64,000 nt of DNA. Origin: Pedobacter frigiditerrae. GTDB lineage: Bacteria > Bacteroidota > Bacteroidia > Sphingobacteriales > Sphingobacteriaceae. Shown here piece after piece: positions 1 through 8,208 of this stretch. Location of the stretch: NCBI RefSeq assembly GCF_032678705.1, contig NZ_JAVTSS010000002.1:1674001-1738000 (forward strand), written 5' to 3'. Positions within the stretch are counted from its first letter, which is position 1; each line of letters opens with the position of its first letter. The notes below the pieces were generated by a model that had not been told where the DNA came from, ran no database searches, and worked only from the letters and a program-made list of their open reading frames with translations. The position numbers and the translations under genes were made by a program.

Positions 1-100
1 TAATCGCTTTGCCAGCAGTACAAAAGATTTCAGATTTTTGTGCTTTAACCATAGATACGGTAATCAGCAGCATTGCAGTAATTGTGAATAATTTTTTCAT
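1..100 (-). CDS. Secreted protein, N-terminal fragment, probably YHS-domain (partial)
   Basis: A minus-strand reading frame starts at the ATG complementary to 98-100 and runs open off the left edge, so only about 33 residues are seen. It begins MKKLFTITAMLLITVSMVKA, a clear signal peptide, followed by QKSEIFCTAGKAI. That last stretch lines up with NIDKSALAIEGYDP in the next gene, where the YHS fold begins, so I infer a paralogue of that protein. Only 13 bases separate its start from the stop of the gene at 114-572, and both read leftward, so they are likely co-transcribed. The presence of the gene is fairly secure; its family rests on a short match. Confidence 0.6.
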   Translation of the reverse strand, partial: MKKLFTITAMLLITVSMVKAQKSEIFCTAGKAI

Positions 101-113
101 GTTTTTTTATTGA

Positions 114-572
114 TTAGTTGAGTTTTGACCAGTTTTGTTCTGCTTTTTGTTTAAGTATAGTTTCATTTTGGTTCCAATCTTTCAAAGTGTTATTGAAAAA
201 TTTATTATAGAAAAGATAGAGTTTGCCATCTAATACTTTAAAAGTTTCGGGATCTACAGTTACCTTTTCGCCGGTTTTACCCATTGCATAAGCGCACCAA
301 CCACCAAACTGAGGTTCATATTTTAAAGGGTTGGCTTTGAAAAGTTCACGGTTTTGAGTTGTAGCAAAATGGTAGGTAATACCCTCGTTGGTTAAGCTTA
401 TTTCCTTTTTGCCTTCTATTGCTTTTTTGGAAGAAAAATAAGCTACTGGATCATAACCTTCAATTGCAAGTGCACTTTTGTCTATATTAAAGTTTTTTTT
501 GCGTTGTGCCGTTTGGGCAGATGCTGATGTTAGTGAGAAAACTAGCAATAGCATTGTAATTATTATTCTCAT
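114..572 (-). CDS. Secreted YHS-domain protein
   Basis: A 152-residue protein with a signal peptide (residues 1-19, ending ASA). The body matches the small YHS-domain family of exported proteins: GYDPVAYF at about 39-46, then a region where ELFKANPLKYEPQFGGWCAYA gives the typical F..NP.KY.PQ.GG.C core, and DGKLYLFYN near 115-123. YHS domains in this family are thought to bind metal, but the function of these stand-alone proteins is not settled. The next gene on the same strand (1-100) appears to be a paralogue. The start is the first ATG and gives a clean signal peptide. Family call is firm, role is unknown. Confidence 0.8.
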   Translation of the reverse strand: MRIIITMLLLVFSLTSASAQTAQRKKNFNIDKSALAIEGYDPVAYFSSKKAIEGKKEISLTNEGITYHFATTQNRELFKANPLKYEPQFGGWCAYAMGKTGEKVTVDPETFKVLDGKLYLFYNKFFNNTLKDWNQNETILKQKAEQNWSKLN

Positions 573-747
573 AATTTATTTCATGTTGTTTGCCAATTGG
601 TCGTCTATGTTTTAAAATCCTTACAACTTTCCTTAAATTTTTTCTCGGTTAAAAAATTTATATTTCATTTTAAAAAAATTGTAAGGATGTATTTTGTTTT
701 CCGACTAATAGAAAATGAATTATATTTATAAGCTATGACGTCAAGCT

Positions 748-1347
748 ATGCCAACTGAGAATGAAGATAAAACCTTAACTGAGCAATCATTATTGCTAGA
801 CCCCAAAAAATGGGTTGGGGAGTATGCCGATTATCTTTTTAAATATGCTTTCTTACGTGTTCGTAATGACGATTTAGCGAGAGATTTGGTTCAGGAAACT
901 TTTTTGGCAGCACTTAAAGGATTAACTGGTTTTGATGGAAGAAGTAGTGAACGTACTTGGCTAACTGCTATTTTAAAATTTAAAATAATCGATGTATACC
1001 GAAAGGAATCTTCAGGGCTAAATAACATCAAAAAGCTTACAGAGGAAGAATCGCTTCAAGACGATTTTTTTAATACTGATGATGGCCATTGGAAAAAGGA
1101 ACACGCACCAAAACCATTTGAAACAGGGCAAGACCCACTTCAAGCAAAAGAATTTAATAAGGTTCTAAAGGTGTGTATGCAGAAACTTCCAGTTTTATGG
1201 GCATCGGTATTTGCAATGAAACACCTAGATGAAGAAAAAACGGAAGTAATCCTTTCAGAACTTCGACTAACATCTGCAAATTTTTGGGTAATTATTCACC
1301 GGACAAAGCTTAGCCTAAGAGCTTGCCTTCAAAAAAATTGGTTATGA
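748..1347 (+). CDS. RNA polymerase sigma-70 factor, ECF type
   Basis: A 199-residue extracytoplasmic-function sigma factor. Region 2 covers about residues 26-90: DDLARDLVQETFLAALKG (core-binding and -10 reading helix), then FDGRSSERTWLTAILKFKIIDVYRK. Region 4 lies at about 145-195, with a helix-turn-helix around EEKTEVILSELRLTSANFWVIIHRTK. The residues 95-140 form a linker longer than in most ECF factors. The stop codon overlaps the ATG of a zinc-finger protein (ATGA, 1344-1347), the usual sign of a sigma/anti-sigma pair. Promoter targets cannot be read from the sequence. Confidence 0.85.
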   Translation: MPTENEDKTLTEQSLLLDPKKWVGEYADYLFKYAFLRVRNDDLARDLVQETFLAALKGLTGFDGRSSERTWLTAILKFKIIDVYRKESSGLNNIKKLTEEESLQDDFFNTDDGHWKKEHAPKPFETGQDPLQAKEFNKVLKVCMQKLPVLWASVFAMKHLDEEKTEVILSELRLTSANFWVIIHRTKLSLRACLQKNWL

Positions 1348-1619
1348 ACCCACTAAAGAAAATTTCCTACAACTGTCGCCAAGCAACTTTTTTGATTGAA
1401 AAAAAGAGCATAACTAGGATTTCAATAAAGGAACAGTTCGAACTTAAATTTCATCTGGCTGGCTGCTCTGTTTGTCAGCTGTTTGAGCAACAAAGCTTAA
1501 TGATTGATAGAATGGTAAAAAGACATTTTTTTACCGATACGAACGAAAACCCAAAGCTAGATGATGATTTTAAGAAAGCATTAACGAAGCGTATCGAAAA
1601 TGAAATGGATAAGCAATAA
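1344..1619 (+). CDS. Small zinc-finger anti-sigma factor-like protein
   Basis: The ATG at 1344 overlaps the sigma-factor stop as ATGA, and I prefer it to the TTG at 1323. It gives a 91-residue soluble protein, MNPLKKISYNCRQATFLIEKK and on. It carries the zf-HC2 pattern of ZAS-type anti-sigma factors: a Cys and Ala-Thr start (NCRQATFL), then HLAGCSVC (His-x3-Cys-x2-Cys). No membrane segment follows, so it would act in the cytoplasm. By position and motif it should hold the upstream sigma factor inactive, perhaps in response to redox state or metal through the zinc site. That role is inferred. Confidence 0.75.
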   Translation: MNPLKKISYNCRQATFLIEKKSITRISIKEQFELKFHLAGCSVCQLFEQQSLMIDRMVKRHFFTDTNENPKLDDDFKKALTKRIENEMDKQ

Positions 1620-1657
1620 GACAAAGGAATTTTTTTAATGTTCTCATACAGCAAACG

Positions 1658-1685
1658 AAGCCTTATAATGAAAATTATAAGGCTT
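1658..1685 (+). terminator. Rho-independent terminator after the sigma/anti-sigma pair
   Basis: A perfect 12-bp stem (AAGCCTTATAAT paired with ATTATAAGGCTT) closes a GAAA tetraloop and is followed by TTGGCTTTTATC. It starts 39 bp after the stop of the zinc-finger gene. Confidence 0.75.
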
Positions 1686-1860
1686 TGGCTTTTATCGCTT
1701 GTTTTGAAATTTGAGGATAACCTTCTGAGCTATATCTACAATCATTTTCAGCTTAAACACATAAATTTTAATATACATTAATCATTTATGAATGATTGGG
1801 GCCTCAGCTATTGTAGATGTATTCCCTATTCGTGTGTTATTCGTATGTGGGTCCTATCTA

Positions 1861-1947
1861 ATCCGCAATGAGTGCAAAACTAATCCGCGTCTAGTCCGCC
1901 TCCAATGCGGACTAGACGCGGACTCAATGCGGACTAGATGCGGATTC
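1861..1947. repeat. Inverted repeat plus 22-bp tandem repeat built on GCGGACTAG
   Basis: A perfect 16-bp inverted repeat occupies 1884-1899 and 1907-1922 with a 7-base loop (arm TCCGCGTCTAGTCCGC). The right arm is also the first copy of a 22-bp direct repeat, 1903-1924 and 1925-1946, with only two C/T changes. A shorter reversed copy (ATCCGCAATGAG) lies at 1861-1872. This block is clearly more GC-rich than its surroundings. Confidence 0.8.
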
Positions 1948-2167
1948 ACTAGGGAGAAAACAGCAATGGGACTGCAATGATAATTAAAGGATGATGCGGT
2001 GTCTTATACTTGATTAACCTTACAAAAAAGGATACTTAAACGGTTATATACTTACAGTGATAAAAAGATAAACGGATATAGCCTTACACTAGGTCTGATA
2101 TGGGTTTCGTTTTACAGCTCAGATGTGGCCTTTTATCATTCAATTTTTTTCTTATCTTAAATTTTAA

Positions 2168-2175
2168 TACTTTCG
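2168..2175 (+). promoter_or_regulatory. Promoter -7 word before the Hsp70 gene
   Basis: TACTTTCG fits the Bacteroidota -7 pattern TAnnTTTG with one change and lies 39 bp before the ATG at 2214. Transcription from here would exclude the earlier in-frame start at 2100, so it supports the start I chose. No clear -33 word was seen. Confidence 0.35.
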
Positions 2176-2213
2176 CCGCCCCCACTAAATTTTTATTTGC
2201 TAGCTCCCTCCAG

Positions 2214-3479
2214 ATGAAGAGATTTTTATACGGAATTGACTTTGGTACTACCAATTCGGCATTGGCTATTTATAACGAAGATTCAAAAGAAATCCATAGC
2301 ACAATCATTATTCCTTCATTGATCTATTTTTATCATCAGCTAGATGCTGGTAAGGATAAAAACTATGTGGTAGGTGAAGAAGCTATTGAGGCTTATTTAA
2401 ATGATGGGATGAAGGGTCGTTTTATTAAATCTATTAAGCAAATTTTATCAAGAAGTAGTTTTACTGAAACTCGAATTCATAACAGAAAGTACAATGCATC
2501 AGACTTGGTGTCTATTATTTTGAAAGAATTAAAAGGCAGGGCCGATGAATTGATTGGTCAAGATTGTAAAAAGGCAGTTATTGGTAGACCTGTGTTTTTT
2601 AATGATGATAATGTACAAAAAGACACTTTGGCGCAAAGCAGGCTGGATAAGGCTGCGACACTTGCTGGCTTTACCGAAGTTCGCTTTCAATTTGAACCTA
2701 TTGGAGCAGCTTTTGCCTACGAGAAAACATTATCGAAAAAAGAAAAAGTGCTAGTGGCAGATTTAGGTGGCGGTACAACAGACTTTACCTACTTGGTACT
2801 TGATCCCGAAAAAGTGGGCAGTAAGGATAGAAAGAATGACATGATGGCCACTGGAGGGATTTATATTGGTGGGGATAGTTTCGATTCGTCGTTCATGTGG
2901 GAAAAAGGAACACCTTATTTCGGTAAATACACAACTTATGAAGCAACTAGGGGTAAGGTATTAACCGTTCCCAAATCCCTTTTTGTAAATATTTGCTCTT
3001 GGGAACAGATGAATTTCTTTAACGGGCAACGGATTAAAAAAGATATTGAAGACTACTATTATTATTCTGGGAACGACCCTAAGTTTAAAAATCTAATTAC
3101 GCTGATTGAGAATAATTTAGGCTATTCGGTTTTTCAAGCTATTGAAAAAACTAAGATTGAATTATCAAACACAACTACCTCTAAATTTAGTTATCATAAT
3201 ATGGATATCAATATTGATGAAGAAATTCCTTTGTCAAGCTACCAGCAAATCATTAAAAAAGATGTAGATAGAATTTCAACCTATTTGAATGAATTCATGT
3301 TGCAAAATAATATAGAGGGAAAAGATATTGATAGCCTTTTTTTAACAGGTGGAACTTCTATGGTAGGGAGTATTCAGCAACTGTTTAAAGAAAAATTCCC
3401 TCATCTTAAACTAAACTCTGGAGACAATTTCAAAAGTGTTGCCAAGGGCTTAGCCTATAGTGGTTATCTTTTTGATTAA
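2214..3479 (+). CDS. Hsp70-family ATPase, YegD-like
   Basis: A 421-residue protein starting MKRFLYGIDFGTTNSALAIYN. An upstream in-frame start exists at 2100, but it would add 38 residues that break the rule that the phosphate-1 loop lies at the N-terminus. Actin-type ATPase motifs are intact: phosphate 1 (GIDFGTTNSA), phosphate 2 (VADLGGGTTDFT) and adenosine (LFLTGGTSMVGSI, near the C-terminus). Length and layout match E. coli YegD rather than DnaK: the protein ends just after the nucleotide-binding domain, with no substrate-binding domain and no C-terminal EEVD-like tail. It has no DnaJ or GrpE neighbour. Client and role are unknown. Confidence 0.85.
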   Translation: MKRFLYGIDFGTTNSALAIYNEDSKEIHSTIIIPSLIYFYHQLDAGKDKNYVVGEEAIEAYLNDGMKGRFIKSIKQILSRSSFTETRIHNRKYNASDLVSIILKELKGRADELIGQDCKKAVIGRPVFFNDDNVQKDTLAQSRLDKAATLAGFTEVRFQFEPIGAAFAYEKTLSKKEKVLVADLGGGTTDFTYLVLDPEKVGSKDRKNDMMATGGIYIGGDSFDSSFMWEKGTPYFGKYTTYEATRGKVLTVPKSLFVNICSWEQMNFFNGQRIKKDIEDYYYYSGNDPKFKNLITLIENNLGYSVFQAIEKTKIELSNTTTSKFSYHNMDINIDEEIPLSSYQQIIKKDVDRISTYLNEFMLQNNIEGKDIDSLFLTGGTSMVGSIQQLFKEKFPHLKLNSGDNFKSVAKGLAYSGYLFD

Positions 3480-3492
3480 GCAGTTTAGATAT

Positions 3493-4239
3493 CTACTTTT
3501 TCATCCAATGCCATGAACCAAATTTATCTGGATTAAAGAAATCAGGGTTAAGTTCTACGTTTATTTTAAAATCTGAATATTCTTCTGTTTGAACGAGTTT
3601 GTTTTGTACATAAATTTTAACATTTCCTTCGTGCCACATCTTCCCAATTTGTTGGTGATTTTCAAACTGACATTCTAAGCGAGACTTTGGTCTTTGTTGG
3701 ATCATCCTTACTAAATAATGATTTTTAGAATCGTACCAAAGCTGACTAATTGTTGTATCCGCAACTGAAGTTCCAATAATGTCAATTGCCCGTCCTTTCC
3801 ATTTGCTTTTATGAGCTTTTGTTAAGTCGAAACCTTGGTCAGTAAGTTTTTTGTTTACTTGTTCTAACGTCTCAAAATACATCCCCCCTAATAAATACAC
3901 CAATATATTTGGATCTATAACAGCTTGCACTTTTTTAAATTTCCTAATATTATAAGTCGAATCTCCTCTGTAAATAATGGCATTGCCGTCTTTAATATCG
4001 CCTAAATCTATTCTAAAAAGATTAGGGAAAATACCTGCTTCATACCAAGTTTGAGTTCTAAATACGGTGTCGGCCCTAAGCATACTTGTCTTCTGCACAA
4101 AAGTGATGGTCTTTGGCCATTTTCCGTAAAACTGTTGGTGTATTTCCTTTAGTTTTGTATTGGTTTGTGCAATGGCTGATACGGCTAACATCAATAATAA
4201 GAGGGCAAAGCAGCTTTCTATTTTTAGGTTAAACTTCAT
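3493..4239 (-). CDS. Periplasmic protein of unknown function (LolA-fold-like)
   Basis: A 248-residue exported protein with a signal peptide (to about residue 24, ...AVSAIAQ). The body is rich in beta-strand-like alternation: YEAGIFPNLFRIDLG, AIIYRGDSTYNIRK, SQLWYDSKNHYLVRM, KIYVQNKLVQTEEYSDFK. This layout, with a product that measures a substrate twice along an antiparallel sheet, recalls outer-membrane lipoprotein-sorting (LolA/LolB-like) proteins, but no defining motif was found and I leave the function open. It converges on the Hsp70 gene with 13 bp between stops, and reads the same way as the metallophosphoesterase upstream. Confidence 0.6.
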   Translation of the reverse strand: MKFNLKIESCFALLLLMLAVSAIAQTNTKLKEIHQQFYGKWPKTITFVQKTSMLRADTVFRTQTWYEAGIFPNLFRIDLGDIKDGNAIIYRGDSTYNIRKFKKVQAVIDPNILVYLLGGMYFETLEQVNKKLTDQGFDLTKAHKSKWKGRAIDIIGTSVADTTISQLWYDSKNHYLVRMIQQRPKSRLECQFENHQQIGKMWHEGNVKIYVQNKLVQTEEYSDFKINVELNPDFFNPDKFGSWHWMKK

Positions 4240-4331
4240 GGTTTAAATATTTAATACAAGATAAGCTTGTGATGTTGATGAAAATCAAAAATCATATAAA
4301 ATATTAGTTACAAGCTGTTTGCTACTCTTGT

Positions 4332-5261
4332 TTAAACCTCATATTTTATCATTTCTCTCTTCACTGTTCCATCATCAAAAAAATCGAAAACAGCATAAGC
4401 AGGATCAAATTCTTGAAAAGCTCCACCCCACCAATTCCCAGAAATTGCACCGTTACAGTAATAATCAATATTGTGGTAATTAATTTCATCCTGTAAATGG
4501 ATATGACCACTTAAGCAAGTTTTGATGTTTGGGTATTTATTGAACAATGTTTTAAGTGCAAAAAAGTCGGTATGCATTAAGTTTCTCTTGATCATCAAAT
4601 CGCCATTGGCTTCGGTTTTATTAAAAAATAAGCCAGCACAAATAGATAGGATTGGGATATGTGAAACAATGCAAATTTGTTGGTTAGCAGGAATTTCAGC
4701 AAGCTTGTTCTTGAGCCACTCTAATTGTACTTCATCAACTTTTGCAATATAGCCTCCTGCTAGATTAAGTTGAGTACTATCTAAGACAATAAAATTCCAG
4801 TTTTCTTTTTTAAAATGATAATAACGCTCTGTCATTTTAAGTTCTTTTACCGCATAACTTTTCCCGTACAAAGGATCGGTAGTATCAGGTGTTTTTTGGA
4901 ACCAGCCATAAATATCATGGTTCCCAATGCAAGGGTATACAGGTAAACTGTTCTCCTTTTGCATGATTTGATGATAAAGTGTCCATTGCGTTTGTGTTGA
5001 TTCTTTAGTTGCAGCTAATGCATCCATGATACAATCTCCGCCATTGATGATGAAATCAACTTTAGGTTTTAATTGATTGACATGCTTTAAGGCTTTTGCC
5101 ATTCCAGCTTCAGGGACCGCACCAGTTTTAACGTGTATGTCAGATATAAAGGCAAATCTGAAGGATTTTTTCGGAGCTTGTTCTTTTGCACTAATTGCTG
5201 CGGGAAGTACGGATAGCCCTGCGGCAATAAAGCCAGATTGAAGAAATTCTTTTCTTTTCAT
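4332..5261 (-). CDS. Exported calcineurin-like metallophosphoesterase
   Basis: A 309-residue protein with a leader resembling a Tat-like or Sec signal (MKRKEFLQSGFIAAGLSVLPAA). All metal-binding blocks of the calcineurin-like superfamily are present in order: SDIHVKTG (Asp41, His43), GGDCIMD, GNHDIYG, VSHIPI and SGHIHLQDE. It should hydrolyse a phosphomonoester or phosphodiester in the periplasm with two bound metal ions; the substrate is not predictable. It diverges from the sulfatase gene with 135 bp between starts. Confidence 0.85.
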   Translation of the reverse strand: MKRKEFLQSGFIAAGLSVLPAAISAKEQAPKKSFRFAFISDIHVKTGAVPEAGMAKALKHVNQLKPKVDFIINGGDCIMDALAATKESTQTQWTLYHQIMQKENSLPVYPCIGNHDIYGWFQKTPDTTDPLYGKSYAVKELKMTERYYHFKKENWNFIVLDSTQLNLAGGYIAKVDEVQLEWLKNKLAEIPANQQICIVSHIPILSICAGLFFNKTEANGDLMIKRNLMHTDFFALKTLFNKYPNIKTCLSGHIHLQDEINYHNIDYYCNGAISGNWWGGAFQEFDPAYAVFDFFDDGTVKREMIKYEV

Positions 5262-5396
5262 TGTTCAAACATATTTAATACAATATACATTAGATTTATT
5301 TTTTATCCTTAAAAAATAAGGCGTAATCCCATTTAACGCTCATAAATTTAGTCAATAATCAATATATTTAACTCATCAGTTTTAATCAACTAACTC

Positions 5397-6929
5397 ATGA
5401 AAGGGATATATTTTCTAATCATAATTTTATTTACCACCTCCCTTTATGGACAGGTAAAAAAGACACCAAACATCATCATCATTATTTCAGATGATCATGC
5501 GCTATCAACCATCGGTGCTTATGGCGCTAAATATGGTGCTACCCCAAATATAGATCGCTTGGCTAAAGAAGGTGCGGTTTTTACAAATGCTTTTGTAAAT
5601 AATTCAATCTGTGCGCCAAGCAGAGCTACTTTGTTGACTGGGAAATATAGTCACATGAATGGCTTAAGAGATAATATGGATGAGTTTGATGCCTCGCAAG
5701 ATGTTTTTCCAAGGCGAATGCAGCAAGCTGGTTTTCAAACGGCTTGGGTGGGCAAGTGGCATTTGAAGACTTATCCTCAAGGATTTGATTTTTGGAATAT
5801 CGTTCCTGGTCAAGGACAGTATTACAATCCGTCATTTATTAGCATGAATGGAGATACAAGCAAGCTCAATGGATATTGTACTGATGTAACTACAGATATT
5901 GCTTTAGATTGGTTAAATAAACGTGATAAAGAGAAGCCATTCTGCATTGTAATTGGTCAAAAAGCACCTCACAGAACTTGGATGCCAGATATTCAGGATT
6001 TGGGTAAGTATGATCAAACTAAATTCCCACTGCCTAAAAACTTTTATGATCAATACGAGAATAGGCTAGCTGCGGGCAAACAGGATATGAACATTGTAAA
6101 TACAATGAAATTGGGTTACGACTTGAAAATGAAGAGCGATACGTCAGATAAAGTAAATTCTGCTACTGCATTTACCACAAGGATGACCGCAACTCAACGC
6201 AAAGCTTGGAATGCATATTACGATCCAATAGAAGCCGATTTTTTAAAACAAAACCCAAAAGGGAAGGAGTTAGTAGAATGGAAATTTCAAAGATACATGC
6301 GAGATTATTTAAGTACTACTTTGTCTTTAGATAGAAATATTGGTAGAGTTTTAGATTATTTAGATAAAAACAACTTAACTGAAAATACAATCGTAATTTA
6401 TACTTCTGATCAAGGGTTTTATATGGGTGAACACGGTTGGTTTGATAAACGTTTCATGTACGAGGAATCGATGCATGCGCCATTTATTGTGCGTTATCCT
6501 GAAGTGGTTAAAGCTGGAACTATTATGCCGCAGTTAGTTTCTAATGTAGATTTTGCCCCAACCTTTTTAAAGTTGGCCAATGTCCCTATTCCTGCCGAAA
6601 TTCAAGGTAAATCATTTGACAATTTACTAAAAAATCCAAAAGCGAAGTTCCGAGAATCTGTTTATTATCATTATTATGAGTTCCCTGGAGAGCACAGTGT
6701 GATGAGGCATTTCGGCATCAGAACAGATCGTTATAAACTTATACGTTTTTATGGTGCGGCTAATTTTTGGGAGTTGTATGATTTAAAAACAGATCCAAAT
6801 GAAATGAACAATATTTATGGGCAGCAAGCAAGTGCTAGCTTAACAGGCGAATTAAAGCAAAAATTAAAAGCTTTGGTAACAGAGAATAAAGATGACGTTG
6901 CTTTAAAGGTGTTGGCAGAAAATAATTAA
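5397..6929 (+). CDS. Periplasmic sulfatase (S1 family)
   Basis: A 510-residue sulfatase with a signal peptide (to about residue 19). Metal ligands SDDH lie at 31-34. The formylglycine signature is NSICAPSRATLLTG, with Cys72 in CxPSR, so it is a Cys-type enzyme that needs a maturase; none is in the window. Other blocks are VGKWHLK, GQKAPHRTW, YTSDQGFYMGEHGWFDKR and a C-terminal subdomain (ELYDLKTDPNEMNN) typical of polysaccharide sulfatases. Likely substrate is a sulfated glycan, but position of the sulfate cannot be told. Its last 4 bp overlap the end of the convergent MFS gene. Confidence 0.9.
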   Translation: MKGIYFLIIILFTTSLYGQVKKTPNIIIIISDDHALSTIGAYGAKYGATPNIDRLAKEGAVFTNAFVNNSICAPSRATLLTGKYSHMNGLRDNMDEFDASQDVFPRRMQQAGFQTAWVGKWHLKTYPQGFDFWNIVPGQGQYYNPSFISMNGDTSKLNGYCTDVTTDIALDWLNKRDKEKPFCIVIGQKAPHRTWMPDIQDLGKYDQTKFPLPKNFYDQYENRLAAGKQDMNIVNTMKLGYDLKMKSDTSDKVNSATAFTTRMTATQRKAWNAYYDPIEADFLKQNPKGKELVEWKFQRYMRDYLSTTLSLDRNIGRVLDYLDKNNLTENTIVIYTSDQGFYMGEHGWFDKRFMYEESMHAPFIVRYPEVVKAGTIMPQLVSNVDFAPTFLKLANVPIPAEIQGKSFDNLLKNPKAKFRESVYYHYYEFPGEHSVMRHFGIRTDRYKLIRFYGAANFWELYDLKTDPNEMNNIYGQQASASLTGELKQKLKALVTENKDDVALKVLAENN

Positions 6930-8104
6930 TCGTTTTTTCGCAGGGCGATTAACCCTAAAATTGGACCTATCGCTAGCAGCATATAAATGTATTGTTCGTT
7001 GGCTTCAGTTTTTAAAGCGCCAATTAACTGTATGCTGATGATGGTGATGGAAAAGCCTATGCAGTTTACAATGGTTAAGGAAGAACCTTTATATTCAGCA
7101 ACGGCATTTTGAGCCACTAGGGTTGAAAACAAAGGAGAATCTGCAACTACCGCCATTCCCCAAACAAACAGAAACGTGATGAAAATTATTGCAGGACTGT
7201 TTAATATAAATAAGGGTGAGGTTAGGCAACAAGCACAAGATAAACCTAAAGAAAGTGTCGCGATTTTTTTTACGCCAAATCGCTTCGAAATTATTCCACC
7301 AATTACGCAAGCAATACTTCCTGCGGCAATTATTAAAAAAGAAAAAAGCGGAATATTAAATGCTTCATTCGGGTGCTGATTGTTGTAGGTTAATAAAATA
7401 ACAGGAACAAAGACCCAAAAAGCATAAAGCTCCCACATGTGCCCAAAATAACCAAAAGCAAAGCTTCTGAATTTCTTGTTGCTAAAGCCTTTTATAAAAG
7501 CTTTTAAACTTAATTGCTGACCTACTTTTCTATAGGGGCCATCTGGAACAAAGCTGAATACAATTAACCCCCCAATTAAGGAAAGCAATGAAGTAGAAAG
7601 TACAATATAATGCCAAGGTATTCCATTTATGCTTTTTAAAAAGTGAGGGAAAGCGGTTCCAAAAACTAGGGCGCCTACTAAAAACCCTAACGATTTACCT
7701 AAACCTTCTTGAAAATGGTCTGCCACAATTTTCATCCCCACTGGGTAAATGCCAGCTAAAAAGAAGCCTGTGGTGAATCTAATAAGCAATAAAAGAACAA
7801 CATTTAGGTTGTTAATATTTACACAAAGATTTGTTAATGCAGCAATAACGGCACAAATAAAGAAAATTTTAGAAGGAGAAAAACGATCAGAAATACTTAA
7901 TAAGGCAAATACTAAAGTGCCAATGATAAAGCCAAATTGAACTGCACTGGTAAGGTGAGCTAAATAAGAAGAAGGAAAATGTAGTTCCTTAACCAAGTCA
8001 CTGATAATGGCATTTCCTGCAAACCATAATGAAGTGCAGAAAAATTGTGCCACTACAATAATGGGTAGAATCAATTTCTTTGGTTGCGAGATGCTCGATG
8101 TCAT
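6926..8104 (-). CDS. MFS transporter
   Basis: A 392-residue inner-membrane protein with about 12 hydrophobic segments in two groups of six, fitting the major facilitator superfamily. Segments 2-3 carry FSPSKIFF in the usual loop, and the third segment has the R-F-x-TGFFLAGIYPVG pattern. ADHFQEGLGKSLGFLVGALVFGTAFPH in segments 4-5 is typical of a branch that includes nitrate/cyanate-type and uncharacterised exporters. The substrate is unknown. It is convergent with the sulfatase (4-bp overlap), so it is not co-transcribed with it. The ATG at 8104 is the first one possible. Confidence 0.85.
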   Translation of the reverse strand: MTSSISQPKKLILPIIVVAQFFCTSLWFAGNAIISDLVKELHFPSSYLAHLTSAVQFGFIIGTLVFALLSISDRFSPSKIFFICAVIAALTNLCVNINNLNVVLLLLIRFTTGFFLAGIYPVGMKIVADHFQEGLGKSLGFLVGALVFGTAFPHFLKSINGIPWHYIVLSTSLLSLIGGLIVFSFVPDGPYRKVGQQLSLKAFIKGFSNKKFRSFAFGYFGHMWELYAFWVFVPVILLTYNNQHPNEAFNIPLFSFLIIAAGSIACVIGGIISKRFGVKKIATLSLGLSCACCLTSPLFILNSPAIIFITFLFVWGMAVVADSPLFSTLVAQNAVAEYKGSSLTIVNCIGFSITIISIQLIGALKTEANEQYIYMLLAIGPILGLIALRKND

Positions 8105-8156
8105 TACACGATAAAGATATTATTTTAATACACCTATATAAAGCTGTAAAACAAAA

Positions 8157-8187
8157 AAAGTCCCCCAATTTTATATCGGGGGACTTT
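8157..8187 (-). terminator. Terminator of the sodium/sugar symporter gene
   Basis: A perfect 10-bp stem (AAAGTCCCCC / GGGGGACTTT) with an 11-base loop. On the minus strand it is followed by CTTTTTTTGTTTT, and it lies 21 bp after the symporter stop, so it ends that leftward transcript before the MFS gene. Confidence 0.85.
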
Positions 8188-8208
8188 AAAAAAAAATATT
8201 TCTAATTG

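Larger units (their letters stand above)
1686..2213. other. Gene-poor spacer before the Hsp70 gene
   Basis: About 530 bases with no convincing gene. A 62-codon frame at 1792-1980 is an artefact of the repeats inside it. The stretch contains a small hairpin (AATCATT/AATGATT, 1780-1797), the inverted and tandem repeats at 1861-1947, and a promoter-like word near 2168. Nothing else is recognised. Confidence 0.5.

Noticed and set aside
1792-1980. 62-codon reading frame
   Set aside because: It lies across the inverted and tandem repeats, has no start signal and no recognisable protein; the frame is a by-product of the repeats.
2100-2213. Upstream in-frame extension of the Hsp70 gene
   Set aside because: It would place 38 residues before the phosphate-1 loop, which is at the N-terminus in the family, and a promoter-like word lies at 2168 inside it.
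4522-4752. Frames opposite real genes (for example here, antisense to the metallophosphoesterase)
   Set aside because: They mirror the codon pattern of the real gene, have no family match and no spacing or start signal of their own.
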